Shown: piece by piece, positions 1 through 9,126 of the stretch
Position numbering within the stretch: position 1 is the stretch's first letter
Layout: the number at the start of each line of letters is the position of its first letter
Assembly (NCBI RefSeq): GCF_001429725.1
Contig: NZ_LMHV01000012.1
Coordinates: 186,875-250,874, forward strand
DNA: 64,000 bases
Source of the DNA: Rhizobium sp. Root708
Lineage (GTDB): Bacteria > Pseudomonadota > Alphaproteobacteria > Rhizobiales > Rhizobiaceae
Direction: 5' to 3'
Made by a program: the position numbers and the translations under genes
Notes under the pieces: generated by a model
Told to the model about the DNA's origin: nothing
Seen by the model: the letters and a program-made list of their open reading frames with translations, nothing else
Databases searched by the model: none

Positions 1-194
<194 letters not shown>

Positions 195-333
195 TCAATC
201 TGAAATCGGCGCGGCGACCATAGCGAACGGACGCGCGCGGCGCTATCTGTGGGCCACGGTCAAGGCCGCGGCACCTTGGCGCTATAGCGCACAACGCCCG
301 TGGTTGAAACATGTTAGATATAGATGGGTTAAG

Positions 334-1224
334 ATGCCGGAATTGCCAGAAGTCGAAACCGTCCGACGCGGGCTTGCCCCCACGATGGAAGGCGCGCGCA
401 TCGCCCGCCTGGAACTGCGCCGCAAGGACCTGCGCTTTCCCTTTCCCGATGGCCTGGAGGCCCGGGCAACCGGTCGCGAAATCATCTCACTCGGCCGCCG
501 CGCCAAATATCTGCTGATCGACCTCGACGACGGCACGACGATCATCTCGCATCTTGGCATGTCCGGCTCCTTCCGCATCGAGACCGGGCCGGTGTCCGAT
601 CAGCCTGGCGACTTTCATCATCCGCGTTCGAAGGATGAAAAGCACGACCACGCCATCTTCCATCTCGAGGGACCGACAGGCATCAGCCGCGTCATCTATA
701 ATGACCCGCGCCGCTTCGGCTTCATGGATATGGCGCGGCGCTCCGAGCTTGAGCTCAATCCCTTCCTCTTCGGCCTCGGGCCAGAGCCAACAGGCAACGC
801 ACTCAGCGCCGCCTATCTGGCGGAACGGTTCATCGGCAAGGCGCAGCCGCTGAAGAGCGCGCTGCTCGATCAGAAGAATATCGCAGGGCTCGGCAATATC
901 TACGTCTGCGAGGCGCTGTGGCGCGCGCACCTGAGCCCGACCCGCGCCGCGTCGACTGTTGTGACGAAGACCGGCAAGCCGACCAAGCAGATGGATCTTC
1001 TGGTCACCTCGATCCGCGATGTCATTGCCGACGCCATCAAGGCGGGCGGCTCGTCGCTGCGGGACCATATCCAGACGGACGGTTCGCTCGGCTACTTCCA
1101 GCATTCCTTCTCGGTCTATGACCGCGAAAGTCTGCCTTGCCGCACGCCTGATTGCGGCGGTACGGTCGCACGCATCGTTCAGGCGGGACGTTCGACCTTC
1201 TATTGCCCGACCTGCCAGAAATAA
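334..1224 (+). CDS. mutM: Formamidopyrimidine-DNA glycosylase (Fpg/MutM)
   Basis: This 296-residue protein is a bifunctional glycosylase/AP lyase that removes 8-oxoguanine and other oxidised purines. The start at 334 is chosen because the mature protein must begin with proline: it reads [13 protein letters not shown], with the catalytic Pro and Glu directly after Met. Longer in-frame extensions upstream would bury this catalytic end. The conserved lysine sits near residue 58 (RRAKYLL). A C-terminal zinc finger is visible at about residues 268-296, with cysteine pairs in LPCRTPDC and FYCPTC. Length matches the family. The enoyl-CoA hydratase gene follows 14 bp downstream and is probably co-transcribed. 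Confidence 0.96.
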   Translation: MPELPEVETVRRGLAPTMEGARIARLELRRKDLRFPFPDGLEARATGREIISLGRRAKYLLIDLDDGTTIISHLGMSGSFRIETGPVSDQPGDFHHPRSKDEKHDHAIFHLEGPTGISRVIYNDPRRFGFMDMARRSELELNPFLFGLGPEPTGNALSAAYLAERFIGKAQPLKSALLDQKNIAGLGNIYVCEALWRAHLSPTRAASTVVTKTGKPTKQMDLLVTSIRDVIADAIKAGGSSLRDHIQTDGSLGYFQHSFSVYDRESLPCRTPDCGGTVARIVQAGRSTFYCPTCQK

Positions 1225-1238
1225 CGGGAGGACTGTCC

Positions 1239-2012
1239 ATGCCCTATGAAACGCTCATCGTCGAAACCCGCGGTGCCGTCGGGTTGATCACCCTGAACCG
1301 CCCACAGGCGCTGAATGCGCTGAACTCGACGGTGCTGAAGGAACTCCTGCAGGCCTACCAAGCCTTCCAGGCCGATGACGCCGTCGGCGCCATGGTGCTG
1401 ACCGGTTCCGAGCGCGCATTCGCGGCCGGCGCCGACATCAAGGAAATGCAGCCGCTCAGCTACGTCGACGTCTACAGCCGCGACCTGATGAGCGGCTGGG
1501 ACGATGTCGCCAAGGTGCGCAAGCCCGTCATTGCTGCCGTCAGCGGTTTTGCGCTCGGCGGCGGCTGCGAGCTTGCCATGATGTGCGACATCATCATCGC
1601 CTCGGAAACCGCCAAGTTCGGCCAGCCCGAGATCACCCTTGGCGTCATCCCTGGCATGGGCGGCTCACAGCGGCTGACGCGTGCCGTCGGCAGATATAAG
1701 GCGATGGACCTGATCCTCACCGGTCGGATGATGGATGCCGCCGAAGCCGAGCGCGCGGGACTCGTTTCGCGTGTAGTGGCGCCTGAGCGTCTGCTGGACG
1801 AGGCGCTGGAGGCGGCCGCCAAGATTGCCTCCCTGTCGCGTCCGTCCGTACTGATGGCGAAGGAGGCGGTAAACCGCGCGCTGGAGACGACGTTGGACGA
1901 GGGCCTGCGTTTCGAACGTCGCCTTTTCCATTCTCTGTTCTCGACCGAAGACCAGAAAGAGGGGATGACGGCCTTCATCGAAAAGCGTAAGCCTGCCTTC
2001 AAGAACCGCTGA
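1239..2012 (+). CDS. Enoyl-CoA hydratase (crotonase family)
   Basis: This 257-residue crotonase-fold protein probably hydrates 2-trans-enoyl-CoA to 3-hydroxyacyl-CoA in fatty-acid beta-oxidation. Visible marks are the oxyanion-hole segment [10 protein letters not shown] (about 61-70), the [13 protein letters not shown] block with Glu111, and GQPEITLG with Glu131. These correspond to the two catalytic glutamates of true enoyl-CoA hydratases, so a hydratase is favoured over the isomerase or decarboxylase members. The ATG at 1239 has a GGGAGGA ribosome-binding site about 8 bp upstream (near 1226). Reading frames that start earlier lie inside mutM. In rhizobia this gene commonly sits between mutM and rpsT. 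Confidence 0.92.
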   Translation: MPYETLIVETRGAVGLITLNRPQALNALNSTVLKELLQAYQAFQADDAVGAMVLTGSERAFAAGADIKEMQPLSYVDVYSRDLMSGWDDVAKVRKPVIAAVSGFALGGGCELAMMCDIIIASETAKFGQPEITLGVIPGMGGSQRLTRAVGRYKAMDLILTGRMMDAAEAERAGLVSRVVAPERLLDEALEAAAKIASLSRPSVLMAKEAVNRALETTLDEGLRFERRLFHSLFSTEDQKEGMTAFIEKRKPAFKNR

Positions 2013-2197
2013 ACCTTCGAGAAAGGCGGCGTTTCCTTGAAAATGCGCGTTGACGTGGGTCGGCTTTAGGGTTATATGCCCGCCCACGGTTCGGGAAGCC
2101 ACTCCGGTTTTCCGATTATGCTCCCGCATTGCTGTATGAAGTGGCCGCAGGGCCCGCGGTGATGGCGGAGTTTGTTCGAATTCTTAGAGAGGCATCC

Positions 2198-2476
2198 ATG
2201 GCCAATACAACTTCGGCGAAAAAAGCGACCCGCAAGATCGCCCGCCGTACCGACGTCAATAAGGCTCGTCGCTCGCGCGTTCGTACTTTCGTTCGCAAGG
2301 TCGAAGAGGCACTCGCATCTGGTGATGCTGCCAAGGCAAAGGAAGCTTTCCTCGCCGCGCAGCCGGAACTGGCTCGCGCTGCAAGCAAGGGCGTTGTTCA
2401 CGCCAACACGGCATCCCGCAAGGTCTCGCGCCTGGCAGCTCGTGTGAAGGCTCTGTCGGTTTCCGCAACCGCATAA
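2198..2476 (+). CDS. rpsT: 30S ribosomal protein S20
   Basis: A 92-residue, Lys/Arg/Ala-rich protein beginning [17 protein letters not shown], the standard S20 start. S20 binds 16S rRNA early in small-subunit assembly. The ATG at 2198 follows an AGAGAGG ribosome-binding site. The reading frame is open further upstream, but that part has no S20 similarity. It is slightly longer than E. coli S20, as in other rhizobia. A hairpin terminator follows 30 bp downstream, so the gene is probably monocistronic. Its position just before dnaA is conserved in Rhizobiales. Confidence 0.97.
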   Translation: MANTTSAKKATRKIARRTDVNKARRSRVRTFVRKVEEALASGDAAKAKEAFLAAQPELARAASKGVVHANTASRKVSRLAARVKALSVSATA

Positions 2477-2506
2477 TCTTTCGTTAACAAACGCTTTGTT
2501 ATGATT

Positions 2507-2533
2507 AGCCCGGCAACTTTGTCGGGCTTTTTC
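2507..2533 (+). terminator. Rho-independent terminator of rpsT
   Basis: The arms AGCCCGGC and GTCGGGCT form a stem with one mismatch and a short loop, followed directly by a run of T broken only by one C. It lies 30 bp after the rpsT stop codon, the expected place and strand. Confidence 0.8.
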
Positions 2534-2647
2534 GATTCCGCCAATGGCCAAAGTTTTGGTTAATTCAGCGACGATTTCATGTCGGGCGGATGACACAAAA
2601 AAATGTTTAAAAACAATGGCTTGCGTCAGGATGCTGTCAAGTCAGAC

Positions 2648-2805
2648 GACTCGGACCTTCCGTAGCGGGGTACAAAACGAGTCAAGAAGCTTTTTTCTTT
2701 TTTTCTTTTTATGCGTGTCAAAATTGCCAGAAATGGGAATCTCCTTGATTCAAAAGCGATTCTTTTTTGACACCGGCGTGACGCCCTAAAGCTGGCGCCG
2801 GAGTC
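2648..2805. promoter_or_regulatory. Cluster of six GANTC (CcrM methylation) sites upstream of dnaA
   Basis: GACTC at 2648, GAGTC at 2679, GAATC at 2737, GATTC at 2747, GATTC at 2758 and GAGTC at 2801. With one such site expected about every 256 bp by chance, roughly 0.6 would be expected in this 158 bp. GANTC is the target of the cell-cycle DNA methyltransferase CcrM of alphaproteobacteria, and methylation state affects dnaA transcription in Caulobacter. A regulatory role here is inferred. Confidence 0.55.
2715..2773. repeat. Long-range inverted repeat around three GANTC sites
   Basis: GTGTCAAAA at 2715-2723 is perfectly repeated in inverse orientation as TTTTGACAC at 2765-2773. The 41-bp spacer carries the GANTC sites at 2737, 2747 and 2758. 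The function is unknown; it could be an operator pair or a DNA/RNA hairpin in the dnaA leader. Confidence 0.5.
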
Positions 2806-3318
2806 AACTGGGCCATCTTAATTTTGCGTAAAATTCATCGTTGATCTCTGCAATCGATCCTGCCTAAATGCCGCTCAACAAGGGGCTCGGACATCACCTG
2901 TTTAAGGCTTGGTCTTGAAACTGCCACGTCGGCAGGCTGATTGCTTTGTGTCTTTTGTGGCGAGGGAATTACCCTCGGATTTTCACGCACCGGCGCAGAT
3001 TGGACCGCGACTTTGGCTGTCGCGGAACGAGATCGTTTGTGCGTTCATGAGTACACGCTTTGCGTGAGGTCTTGGGAGAGGAGACCTTTGCGCAGGTAGG
3101 CAGGTAACCGCTTGGACGAGGAGCGGAAGCCGGCAATGCGGGTGGGGCAAGCATGCATGAGGCTAGCTTCTTCATCCCCGGCATAGTCGCCCCCTGTTGC
3201 GGGGCAGGCGTTTGAGTGAACCGGCCAGCGGTGGGGCATGAGGGTGCCACGGCAGGCCATAGCGGGGAAATGATCGGGCGACGGAATAGGCCGCCCGGTG
3301 GAATTGGAAGGCGGCAAT

Positions 3319-4869
3319 ATGCACATGAATTCATCGGCGGCGAATGCTCTGGACGAGACGGACAAAGCATCGCAGGCATTCGGCTCTATTTGCCCAGAAG
3401 CGGCGGGGGAAAAGGGAGATATGAAGAATGGCATACTTTTTGATCGTGTCAGTGCTCGCCTAAAGGCGCAGGTCGGTCCCGACGTTTACGCAAGCTGGTT
3501 TGCCCGGCTGAAGCTGCATTCGGTTTCCAAGAGTGTCGTCCGGCTGACGGTGCCGACGACTTTTTTGAAGTCTTGGATCAACAACCGTTATCTTGATCTC
3601 ATCACCAGCATTTTCCAGGCTGAGGACGCGGAAATTCTCAAGGTCGAGATTCTGGTCCGGACCGCCGCTCGCGGCGTAAGCAAGCCGGCCGAAGAAGCCG
3701 CTGCGCAGGAGCCCGTATCCGGTTCTCCGGTTCGGCGTACGACGATCGCCCAGCCTGCTGGTCACATCGTGCAGCAGGCCGTGTCCGCGGCCGCAGCATC
3801 GCGGCCCGCAACCTCCGGCCAGCCGCTGTTCGGTTCGCCGCTGGATGCGCGCTTCACCTTCGACACCTTCGTTGAAGGCAGCTCCAACCGCGTTGCCCTT
3901 GCAGCCGCAAAGACTATCGCGGAGGCCGGCCAGGGCGCCGTGCGTTTCAATCCGCTGTTCGTGCACTCCACCGTGGGTCTCGGCAAGACGCATCTGCTGC
4001 AGGCGATCGCCAACGCGGCCGTTCAGAACCCGCGCGCGCTCCGTGTCGTTTATCTGACCGCGGAATACTTCATGTGGCGGTTTGCCACGGCTATCCGTGA
4101 CAACGACGCGCTGACCCTGAAGGACTCGCTGCGCAACATCGACCTTCTGATCATCGACGACATGCAGTTCCTGCAGGGCAAGATGATCCAGCACGAGTTC
4201 TGCCATCTCCTGAACATGCTGCTCGACAGCGCCAAGCAGGTCGTCGTTGCCGGCGACCGCGCTCCGTGGGAACTGGAATCGCTCGATCCGCGCGTTCGCT
4301 CGCGACTGCAGGGTGGCGTTGCGATCGAACTCGACGCTCCCGACTATGAAATGCGTCTTGAAATCCTCAAGCGCCGTCTGGCGGTCGCACGCACGGAAGA
4401 TCCGTCGCTGGATATGTCGCCGGAACTGCTGAACCACGTTGCACGCAGCATCACGGCAAGCGGCCGCGAACTGGAAGGCGCCTTCAACCAGCTGCTCTTC
4501 CGGCGCTCGTTCGAGCCGAACCTGACGATCGAGCGTGTCGATGAGCTCCTCGCTCACCTTGTCGGCTCCGGTGAGCCGCGCCGGGTTCGCATCGAAGACA
4601 TCCAGCGCATCGTTGCACGGCACTACAACGTCTCGCGCCAGGAGCTGGTTTCGAACCGCCGCACGCGCGTTATCGTCAAGCCACGGCAGATCGCCATGTA
4701 TCTGGCGAAGACGCTCACTCCCCGCTCGTTCCCGGAAATCGGCCGCCGTTTTGGCGGGCGTGACCACACCACGGTTCTTCATGCCGTGCGCAAGATCGAG
4801 GAACTGATTTCGGGCGACACCAAGCTGTCGCACGAGGTCGAGCTGCTGAAGCGCCTGATTAACGAATAA
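3319..4869 (+). CDS. dnaA: Chromosomal replication initiator protein DnaA
   Basis: This 516-residue protein is the AAA+ ATPase that binds DnaA boxes and melts the origin. The N-terminal domain I begins at about residue 38 ([12 protein letters not shown]). Walker A is VGLGKTHL with Lys223, Walker B is LLIIDDMQF with Asp280-281, and the DNA-binding signature [11 protein letters not shown] starts near residue 480. ATG 3319 is preferred because GGAAGGCGG lies just upstream and other rhizobial DnaA proteins carry a similar variable N-terminal extension. A GTG at 3298 and an ATG at 3421 (MKNGILF, preceded by GGGAG) are alternatives; the latter would give 483 residues. A terminator follows the stop codon. 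Confidence 0.97.
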   Translation: MHMNSSAANALDETDKASQAFGSICPEAAGEKGDMKNGILFDRVSARLKAQVGPDVYASWFARLKLHSVSKSVVRLTVPTTFLKSWINNRYLDLITSIFQAEDAEILKVEILVRTAARGVSKPAEEAAAQEPVSGSPVRRTTIAQPAGHIVQQAVSAAAASRPATSGQPLFGSPLDARFTFDTFVEGSSNRVALAAAKTIAEAGQGAVRFNPLFVHSTVGLGKTHLLQAIANAAVQNPRALRVVYLTAEYFMWRFATAIRDNDALTLKDSLRNIDLLIIDDMQFLQGKMIQHEFCHLLNMLLDSAKQVVVAGDRAPWELESLDPRVRSRLQGGVAIELDAPDYEMRLEILKRRLAVARTEDPSLDMSPELLNHVARSITASGRELEGAFNQLLFRRSFEPNLTIERVDELLAHLVGSGEPRRVRIEDIQRIVARHYNVSRQELVSNRRTRVIVKPRQIAMYLAKTLTPRSFPEIGRRFGGRDHTTVLHAVRKIEELISGDTKLSHEVELLKRLINE

Positions 4870-4892
4870 GCTGCGCTTGTTCACAATCTTCG

Positions 4893-4925
4893 ATGGTCGG
4901 GAGCGATTCCGGCCATTTTCTTTTA
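4893..4925 (+). terminator. Rho-independent terminator of dnaA
   Basis: ATGGTCGG (4893-4900) pairs with CCGGCCAT (4909-4916) through one G-U pair. The stem is followed by a T-rich tract (4916-4924). It lies 23 bp after the dnaA stop. Confidence 0.75.
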
Positions 4926-4990
4926 TAAGGGTTTTATTCTATACCGCCTGAGTACGCCGCAGGAGGAGTGCGGCGCTTAGGAGGAAAAGA

Positions 4991-6073
4991 ATGACTTTCA
5001 CGAAAATTGCCGTCATCGGCCTGGGCAAGGTCGGACGGCTGGCGGCAACGCTTTTGCACGAGGGAGGCTTCGAGGTCATCGGCGTCGATGCACAGCCACC
5101 CGCCGGCGAAACGCCTTTCGCATTCCGGAGCGGCGATATTTCCGACCCGGTGGTGATTGGAAAATTGCTGTCCGAGGTCGAGGCGGTACTGTCGTGCCTG
5201 CCCTATCATCTCAACATGGAGTTGGCACGCGCGGCCCACACGGCCGGCATCCACTATTTCGACCTGACCGAAGACGTCCCGACGACGAACTTCATCATCC
5301 AGCTCTCGAAATCGGCACGCGGCCTGATGGCGCCGCAATGCGGTCTCGCCCCCGGCTTCGTCGGCATCGTCGGCGCCAGCCTTGCCGACGAGTTCGACCG
5401 TTGCCGCTCCATCCGCATGCGTGTCGGCGCCCTGCCGCAAAATCCGACCGGGCTTCTGGGCTATGCCTTCAATTGGTCGCCCGAGGGTGTCGTCAACGAG
5501 TATCTCAACGACTGCGAGGTCATAGAAGGCGGCGTGCGCAAGCTCGTCTCCCCGATGGAATGGCTGGAAACGATCTATGTCGAGGGCGTCAAGCTCGAGG
5601 CCTTCACGACGTCGGGCGGTCTCGGCACGATGTGCGACACGCTGCTCGGCAAGGTCGACAATCTCGACTACAAGACCATGCGCTATCCGGGCCACATGGA
5701 TCTGATGAACTTCTTCTTCCATGAACTGCTGATGCGCGACAAGCGCGGTCTCGCGGGCGAAATCCTCACGAATGCGAAACCGCCTGTCGATGACGATGTG
5801 GTCTATGTCCACGTCGCCGCGGAAGGCACGCAGGCGGGCAGTCTCCGCCGCAAGGAGTTCGTCCGCGCCTACTATCCGATCGAGATCGCGGGTGCGCGGC
5901 GTACCGCCATCGCCTGGACGACTTCTGCCTCTGTTGTTGCCGTGATCGAGATGGTCCGGGACGGCCTGCTGCCGGACAGCGGATTTCTGCATCAGGAGCA
6001 TATTCCGCTGGAGATGTTCCTGCAGACGCCGACCGGCAGCCTGTTCAAGGGTGGCGCCCACAAGCAGCGCTAG
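4991..6073 (+). CDS. Saccharopine dehydrogenase family NAD(P)-binding protein
   Basis: This 360-residue oxidoreductase opens with a Rossmann motif (IAVIGLGKVGRLAATLL). It continues with the SCLPYHLNMELARAAHTAG and YFDLTED blocks typical of saccharopine dehydrogenase (LYS9-type) proteins, and the C-terminal half has the catalytic-domain pattern of the same family. Family members act in lysine metabolism, either forming or cleaving saccharopine, but many bacterial members have no proven substrate. The ATG at 4991 is well supported by TAGGAGGAAAAG directly upstream. The gene is alone between dnaA and fhuF, flanked by terminator-like hairpins, so the context adds little about its substrate. Confidence 0.82.
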   Translation: MTFTKIAVIGLGKVGRLAATLLHEGGFEVIGVDAQPPAGETPFAFRSGDISDPVVIGKLLSEVEAVLSCLPYHLNMELARAAHTAGIHYFDLTEDVPTTNFIIQLSKSARGLMAPQCGLAPGFVGIVGASLADEFDRCRSIRMRVGALPQNPTGLLGYAFNWSPEGVVNEYLNDCEVIEGGVRKLVSPMEWLETIYVEGVKLEAFTTSGGLGTMCDTLLGKVDNLDYKTMRYPGHMDLMNFFFHELLMRDKRGLAGEILTNAKPPVDDDVVYVHVAAEGTQAGSLRRKEFVRAYYPIEIAGARRTAIAWTTSASVVAVIEMVRDGLLPDSGFLHQEHIPLEMFLQTPTGSLFKGGAHKQR

Positions 6074-6091
6074 TCGATTGCTGCACCGGAC

Positions 6092-6112
6092 GTCGGCCCT
6101 TACGGGGCCGGC
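6092..6112 (+). terminator. Hairpin after the saccharopine dehydrogenase-like gene
   Basis: GTCGGCCC (6092-6099) and GGGCCGGC (6105-6112) form an 8-bp stem with one G-U pair, 18 bp after the stop at 6073 and 25 bp before the end of the convergent fhuF. The T-tract is short (GTTTCC), so it is a probable but not textbook terminator. Confidence 0.5.
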
Positions 6113-6136
6113 GTTTCCGCCGTCGCTGTTTCGAGG

Positions 6137-6892
6137 CTAGGACGGCTTTCTCTGGCTAGGCAAGGCGCAGCGCTTGCCGCAGCTTGGGACTCCCGGCAGC
6201 AGATAACGCATGCAGCAGATCTTGCGTCTGGCGACATGCTCTCCTTCGTCCTCGACGTAGCGCACGCAACCACAGAACGGATTGACGCCCCCGTCAGGCA
6301 GGCAGCCGCGGATGAAAAGCGGCAGGTCGTTCTCCATCGACTTGTCAGCCGAAGTCAGTCGCATCACATAGTCGATATAGACCGCGGCATTGTTCCAGCA
6401 GAGCTTGGCCGAAAGCCCGCAGCCTTTCAGTCTCGCGACCGTCTCGTTCAGATGCGTCTCCATCAGATCGGAAACGCTCTCGAAGCTGTCGTCTGTCGCC
6501 GCGCGCGTCGTTCCCGCGTGCGGGACGCCGAAAGCCCGTGGCAATCCATCCTCATGCAGCGCGATCGTCATTCTGCTGAAATCGACCGGCAGGGACTGCT
6601 TGGCGAGCCGACGCGCCAGAAGATAGGGAATGGTAAGGCCGGAAAAATAATAAAGGGACCACATCGAGACGACCGCGCGCCGATCGGTGCCGCCGGTCTT
6701 GGCCATGTACCGCTCTATGGCGCGTTCGAAGTCGCCGCCGGCCGCGAAGAAAGCGGGCAACGGAATTCCGTCAGGCAGTTCCGCCGAGAGCATCATGCGT
6801 TCCTGGCACCAGGCATGGTCACCGACGAATGCCGGCGACAGCCCGACAGGTTCGCTCTCCATGGGTGCGATATGCCGGGCAGCATTCGCCAT
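6137..6892 (-). CDS. fhuF: FhuF-like ferric siderophore reductase ([2Fe-2S])
   Basis: A 251-residue protein resembling FhuF, the cytoplasmic [2Fe-2S] reductase that releases iron from imported hydroxamate siderophores. The C-terminus shows the FhuF cysteine cluster: a Cys-Cys pair (RKICCMRYLLPG), then ten residues, then CGKRC. The last spacing is C-x3-C, whereas E. coli FhuF has C-x2-C. The upstream conserved part includes WSLYYFSGLTIPY. The gene stands alone, with no siderophore transporter beside it. An imperfect GAGT-N5-ACTC repeat (7016-7028) lies upstream, but I cannot assign it to a known iron regulator. The start at 6892 is the longest frame; the Met at residue 11 is an alternative. 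Confidence 0.82.
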   Translation of the reverse strand: MANAARHIAPMESEPVGLSPAFVGDHAWCQERMMLSAELPDGIPLPAFFAAGGDFERAIERYMAKTGGTDRRAVVSMWSLYYFSGLTIPYLLARRLAKQSLPVDFSRMTIALHEDGLPRAFGVPHAGTTRAATDDSFESVSDLMETHLNETVARLKGCGLSAKLCWNNAAVYIDYVMRLTSADKSMENDLPLFIRGCLPDGGVNPFCGCVRYVEDEGEHVARRKICCMRYLLPGVPSCGKRCALPSQRKPS

Positions 6893-7106
6893 CAGTGCGT
6901 CGCAGCCACGCTGGATCTGGCGAACGCGCGCTCCTCGGCTGAGCGCAGTTGCCTCGACTGCTCATAACGTGTCTGATTTTTCATCGGTCGATATGCCGTA
7001 CGTCTCAAATATCAAGAGTTAAATACTCAAGAAATGCGGGCATTGGAATAGGAAATGATGACTTTTCTATTCCACTTTTTGCGCTGCGGGCAATCGTTCC
7101 AGAACG

Positions 7107-7991
7107 TCAGCCTTTTGCTTCCGTCAGGAGCCACCGGCGGAACGCGGCCACGGCCGGCCGCTCAAGCGCAGGCCCAGGATAGACAAGGTGAAATGCAAGC
7201 CGGCTTGCAACACCGATCGGGAAGGGAGCGACGAGCGCGCCCTCGCGAAGCTCCGCTTCCACGAAGGATCGTCGCATCAGAGCAAATCCGTGCCCGGCCT
7301 TCATCGCGTCATAGGCACCATTGCCGTGCATGAAGATCGGTCCGCGAGACGGATCGACGACGGCTGCCTCGGCAGCTTCCAGCCAGAGCTGCCAATCATG
7401 ACGGTAGACATCATGGATCAGCTGGAAGCCGGCCAGCGCGTTCGGGGCAGGCTTCTCACCGAGCCCGGCGGCAAGCGCCGGCGTGCAGACAGGCACGAGT
7501 TCATCGTCCACGAGGCGTTCGCTGACAAGGCCTTCATAGCCGCCAAGCCCATGCCGGATGGCCAGATCGATACCATCGCGCCGGAAGTCGAGAACGCGGT
7601 GCGATGCGCTGATGCGCACATCGATCTCCGGATGCAGGGTCTCGAACCGGCTGAGCCTCGGCACCAGCCAATAGGTCGCGAAACCGGCTGTGCAGGTGAC
7701 ACTGAGGATGGCGCCGCGCCCGCGCGATGTAATCGCCGCCGTTGCTTCCCTGACGAGACGGAAAGCGGCCCGCAGCGTCGCGAAATAATCCGCACCCTCC
7801 GCAGTCAAAGCCAGCGCGCGGGTCTTTCGCTCGAAAAGCTTGACGCCGAGCGACGTTTCCAGATCGCGGATCTGCAGGCTGACGGCGCCCGGCGTGACGT
7901 TGAGCTCCTTCGCGGCCAGTGTCATGCTGAGATGCCGGGCGGCGGCTTCGAAGGCGCGGAGCGCCGAAAGGGAAGGGAGATAATCGCTCAT
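7107..7991 (-). CDS. LysR-family transcriptional regulator (GcvA-like)
   Basis: This 294-residue LysR-type regulator has a winged helix-turn-helix at about residues 6-65 (LSALRAFEAAARHLSMTLAAKELNVTPGAVS) and a periplasmic-binding-protein-like effector domain from about residue 90. The sequence TYWLVPRLSRFETLHPEIDVRIS is typical of the GcvA/AmpR subgroup. It is divergent from an EamA exporter gene with 217 bp between start codons, the usual layout for a LysR regulator controlling its neighbour. The effector cannot be deduced from the sequence. Confidence 0.9.
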   Translation of the reverse strand: MSDYLPSLSALRAFEAAARHLSMTLAAKELNVTPGAVSLQIRDLETSLGVKLFERKTRALALTAEGADYFATLRAAFRLVREATAAITSRGRGAILSVTCTAGFATYWLVPRLSRFETLHPEIDVRISASHRVLDFRRDGIDLAIRHGLGGYEGLVSERLVDDELVPVCTPALAAGLGEKPAPNALAGFQLIHDVYRHDWQLWLEAAEAAVVDPSRGPIFMHGNGAYDAMKAGHGFALMRRSFVEAELREGALVAPFPIGVASRLAFHLVYPGPALERPAVAAFRRWLLTEAKG

Positions 7992-8208
7992 GGTTTAGCT
8001 CAGCTATATCATGGATCGAGAAAGACTCGTTTGTCGCACAGGCGGCATAGCAATAATATCAGCATGAAAGCTATCATTGAAGCCGCTTCAGGCTGTCTGA
8101 CGGACGAGATTAAATCGGATATGGCGATATCTTCGCCACGCAACAATCGGGTGGCGGCAGGCTGTGATGGCATGTAGGCCATAGACAGGCTGACACAGGG
8201 AGAGAGTG

Positions 8209-9126
8209 ATGCAGCAGAAGCAGATGGGCCTTGCCGAATGGGGAATGTTGCTGGTGCTCTCCTTGCTGTGGGGTGGTTCCTTCCTCTTCAACGGCATTCT
8301 CGTGAAGACGCTGCCGCCGTTCACCATCGTCACCGGCCGGGTTCTGATCGCCGCACTTGCGCTGAATGTTATCGTGAAGGTGACGGGCCATGCCATGCCG
8401 CGCGACGGCAAATCCTGGGCGGCCTTCTTCGGCATGGGTATCCTGAACAACATGATCCCGTTCTGCCTCATCGTCTGGGGGCAGACGCATATCGCAAGCG
8501 GTCTTGCCTCGATCCTGAACGCCACGACGCCGCTCTTCGGGGTCGTCGTCGCGCACTTCCTGACGGCCGATGAGAAAATGACCGGCAATCGCCTGCTTGG
8601 CGTTCTCGTCGGCTTTGCCGGCGTCGCCTACATGATCGGCTTCGACGTGCTGCGGGACCTCGGCTCGAATGTGCTGGCGCAGCTTGCCGTGCTGGGTGCC
8701 GCGCTGTCCTACTCCTTTGCCGGCATCTTCGGTCGCCGCTTCCGCCAGATGGGCATGGCGCCGCTGATCCCCGCCGCAGGGCAGGTTACCGCCTCGACCG
8801 TGTTGATGCTGCCGATCGCGCTTGTCGTCGATCAGCCGTGGACATTGGCCGCGCCCTCGACGGAGACGTGGATGGCGTTGTTGGGGCTTGCGCTGCTATC
8901 GACCGCGATCGCCTATGTGCTGTTCTTCCGCATTCTGGCGACCGCAGGCGCGACGAACCTGATGCTCGTCACCTTCCTCATTCCGGTCAGCGCCATCCTG
9001 CTCGGCGCCGCCATTCTCGGCGAACAGCTGCAGGTCAAGCACCTGATCGGCATGGCGATGATCGCGATCGGCCTTGCGGCGATCGACGGACGGCTGTTCT
9101 CTCTCGGCAGAAAGCGGCCTGCCTAG
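8209..9126 (+). CDS. DMT-superfamily transporter, EamA family
   Basis: This 305-residue inner-membrane protein has about ten hydrophobic segments in two EamA repeats. The first repeat is at about residues 10-140 (starting MLLVLSLLWGGSFLFNGILVK) and the second at about 150-290. The family exports amino acids or other metabolites. ATG 8209 is chosen over the GTG at 8206 because GGGAGAG lies 5-6 bp upstream. The stop codon overlaps that of the convergent hemW by two bases (stops at 9124-9126 and 9123-9125). Control by the divergent LysR regulator is likely but inferred. Confidence 0.9.
   Translation: MQQKQMGLAEWGMLLVLSLLWGGSFLFNGILVKTLPPFTIVTGRVLIAALALNVIVKVTGHAMPRDGKSWAAFFGMGILNNMIPFCLIVWGQTHIASGLASILNATTPLFGVVVAHFLTADEKMTGNRLLGVLVGFAGVAYMIGFDVLRDLGSNVLAQLAVLGAALSYSFAGIFGRRFRQMGMAPLIPAAGQVTASTVLMLPIALVVDQPWTLAAPSTETWMALLGLALLSTAIAYVLFFRILATAGATNLMLVTFLIPVSAILLGAAILGEQLQVKHLIGMAMIAIGLAAIDGRLFSLGRKRPA

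Larger units (their letters stand above)
2534..3318. other. Gene-free region upstream of dnaA
   Basis: About 785 bp between the rpsT terminator and dnaA. I find no credible gene: the small open frames at 2544-2789 and 3216-3443 have low-complexity or unnatural composition and no recognisable protein. The left half is AT-rich, with poly-T tracts around 2692-2710, six GANTC sites between 2648 and 2805, and a long-range inverted repeat at 2715-2773. No canonical DnaA boxes (TTATCCACA or its complement) are visible, so I read this as the dnaA promoter and leader rather than the replication origin, which in rhizobia lies near hemE. Confidence 0.6.

Noticed and set aside
2544..2789. 81-residue open frame in the dnaA upstream region
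   Set aside because: It contains a poly-Phe run from the T-tracts, has no plausible domain and overlaps the GANTC/inverted repeat region.
2477..3318. Possible chromosomal origin of replication next to dnaA
   Set aside because: No canonical DnaA boxes or 13-mer-like series are visible, and in rhizobia the origin lies near hemE, not dnaA.
3460..4884. Long open frame antisense to dnaA (474 codons)
   Set aside because: A GC-rich third-position shadow of dnaA; the protein is Arg/Val/Gln-rich and matches nothing. The same applies to the long antisense frames opposite hemW, lnt, glnD, tme and others.
7016..7028. Iron-responsive (RirA/Irr) box upstream of fhuF
   Set aside because: The GAGT-N5-ACTC repeat is short and does not match the TGA-N9-TCA iron-responsive motif, so no iron box is claimed.
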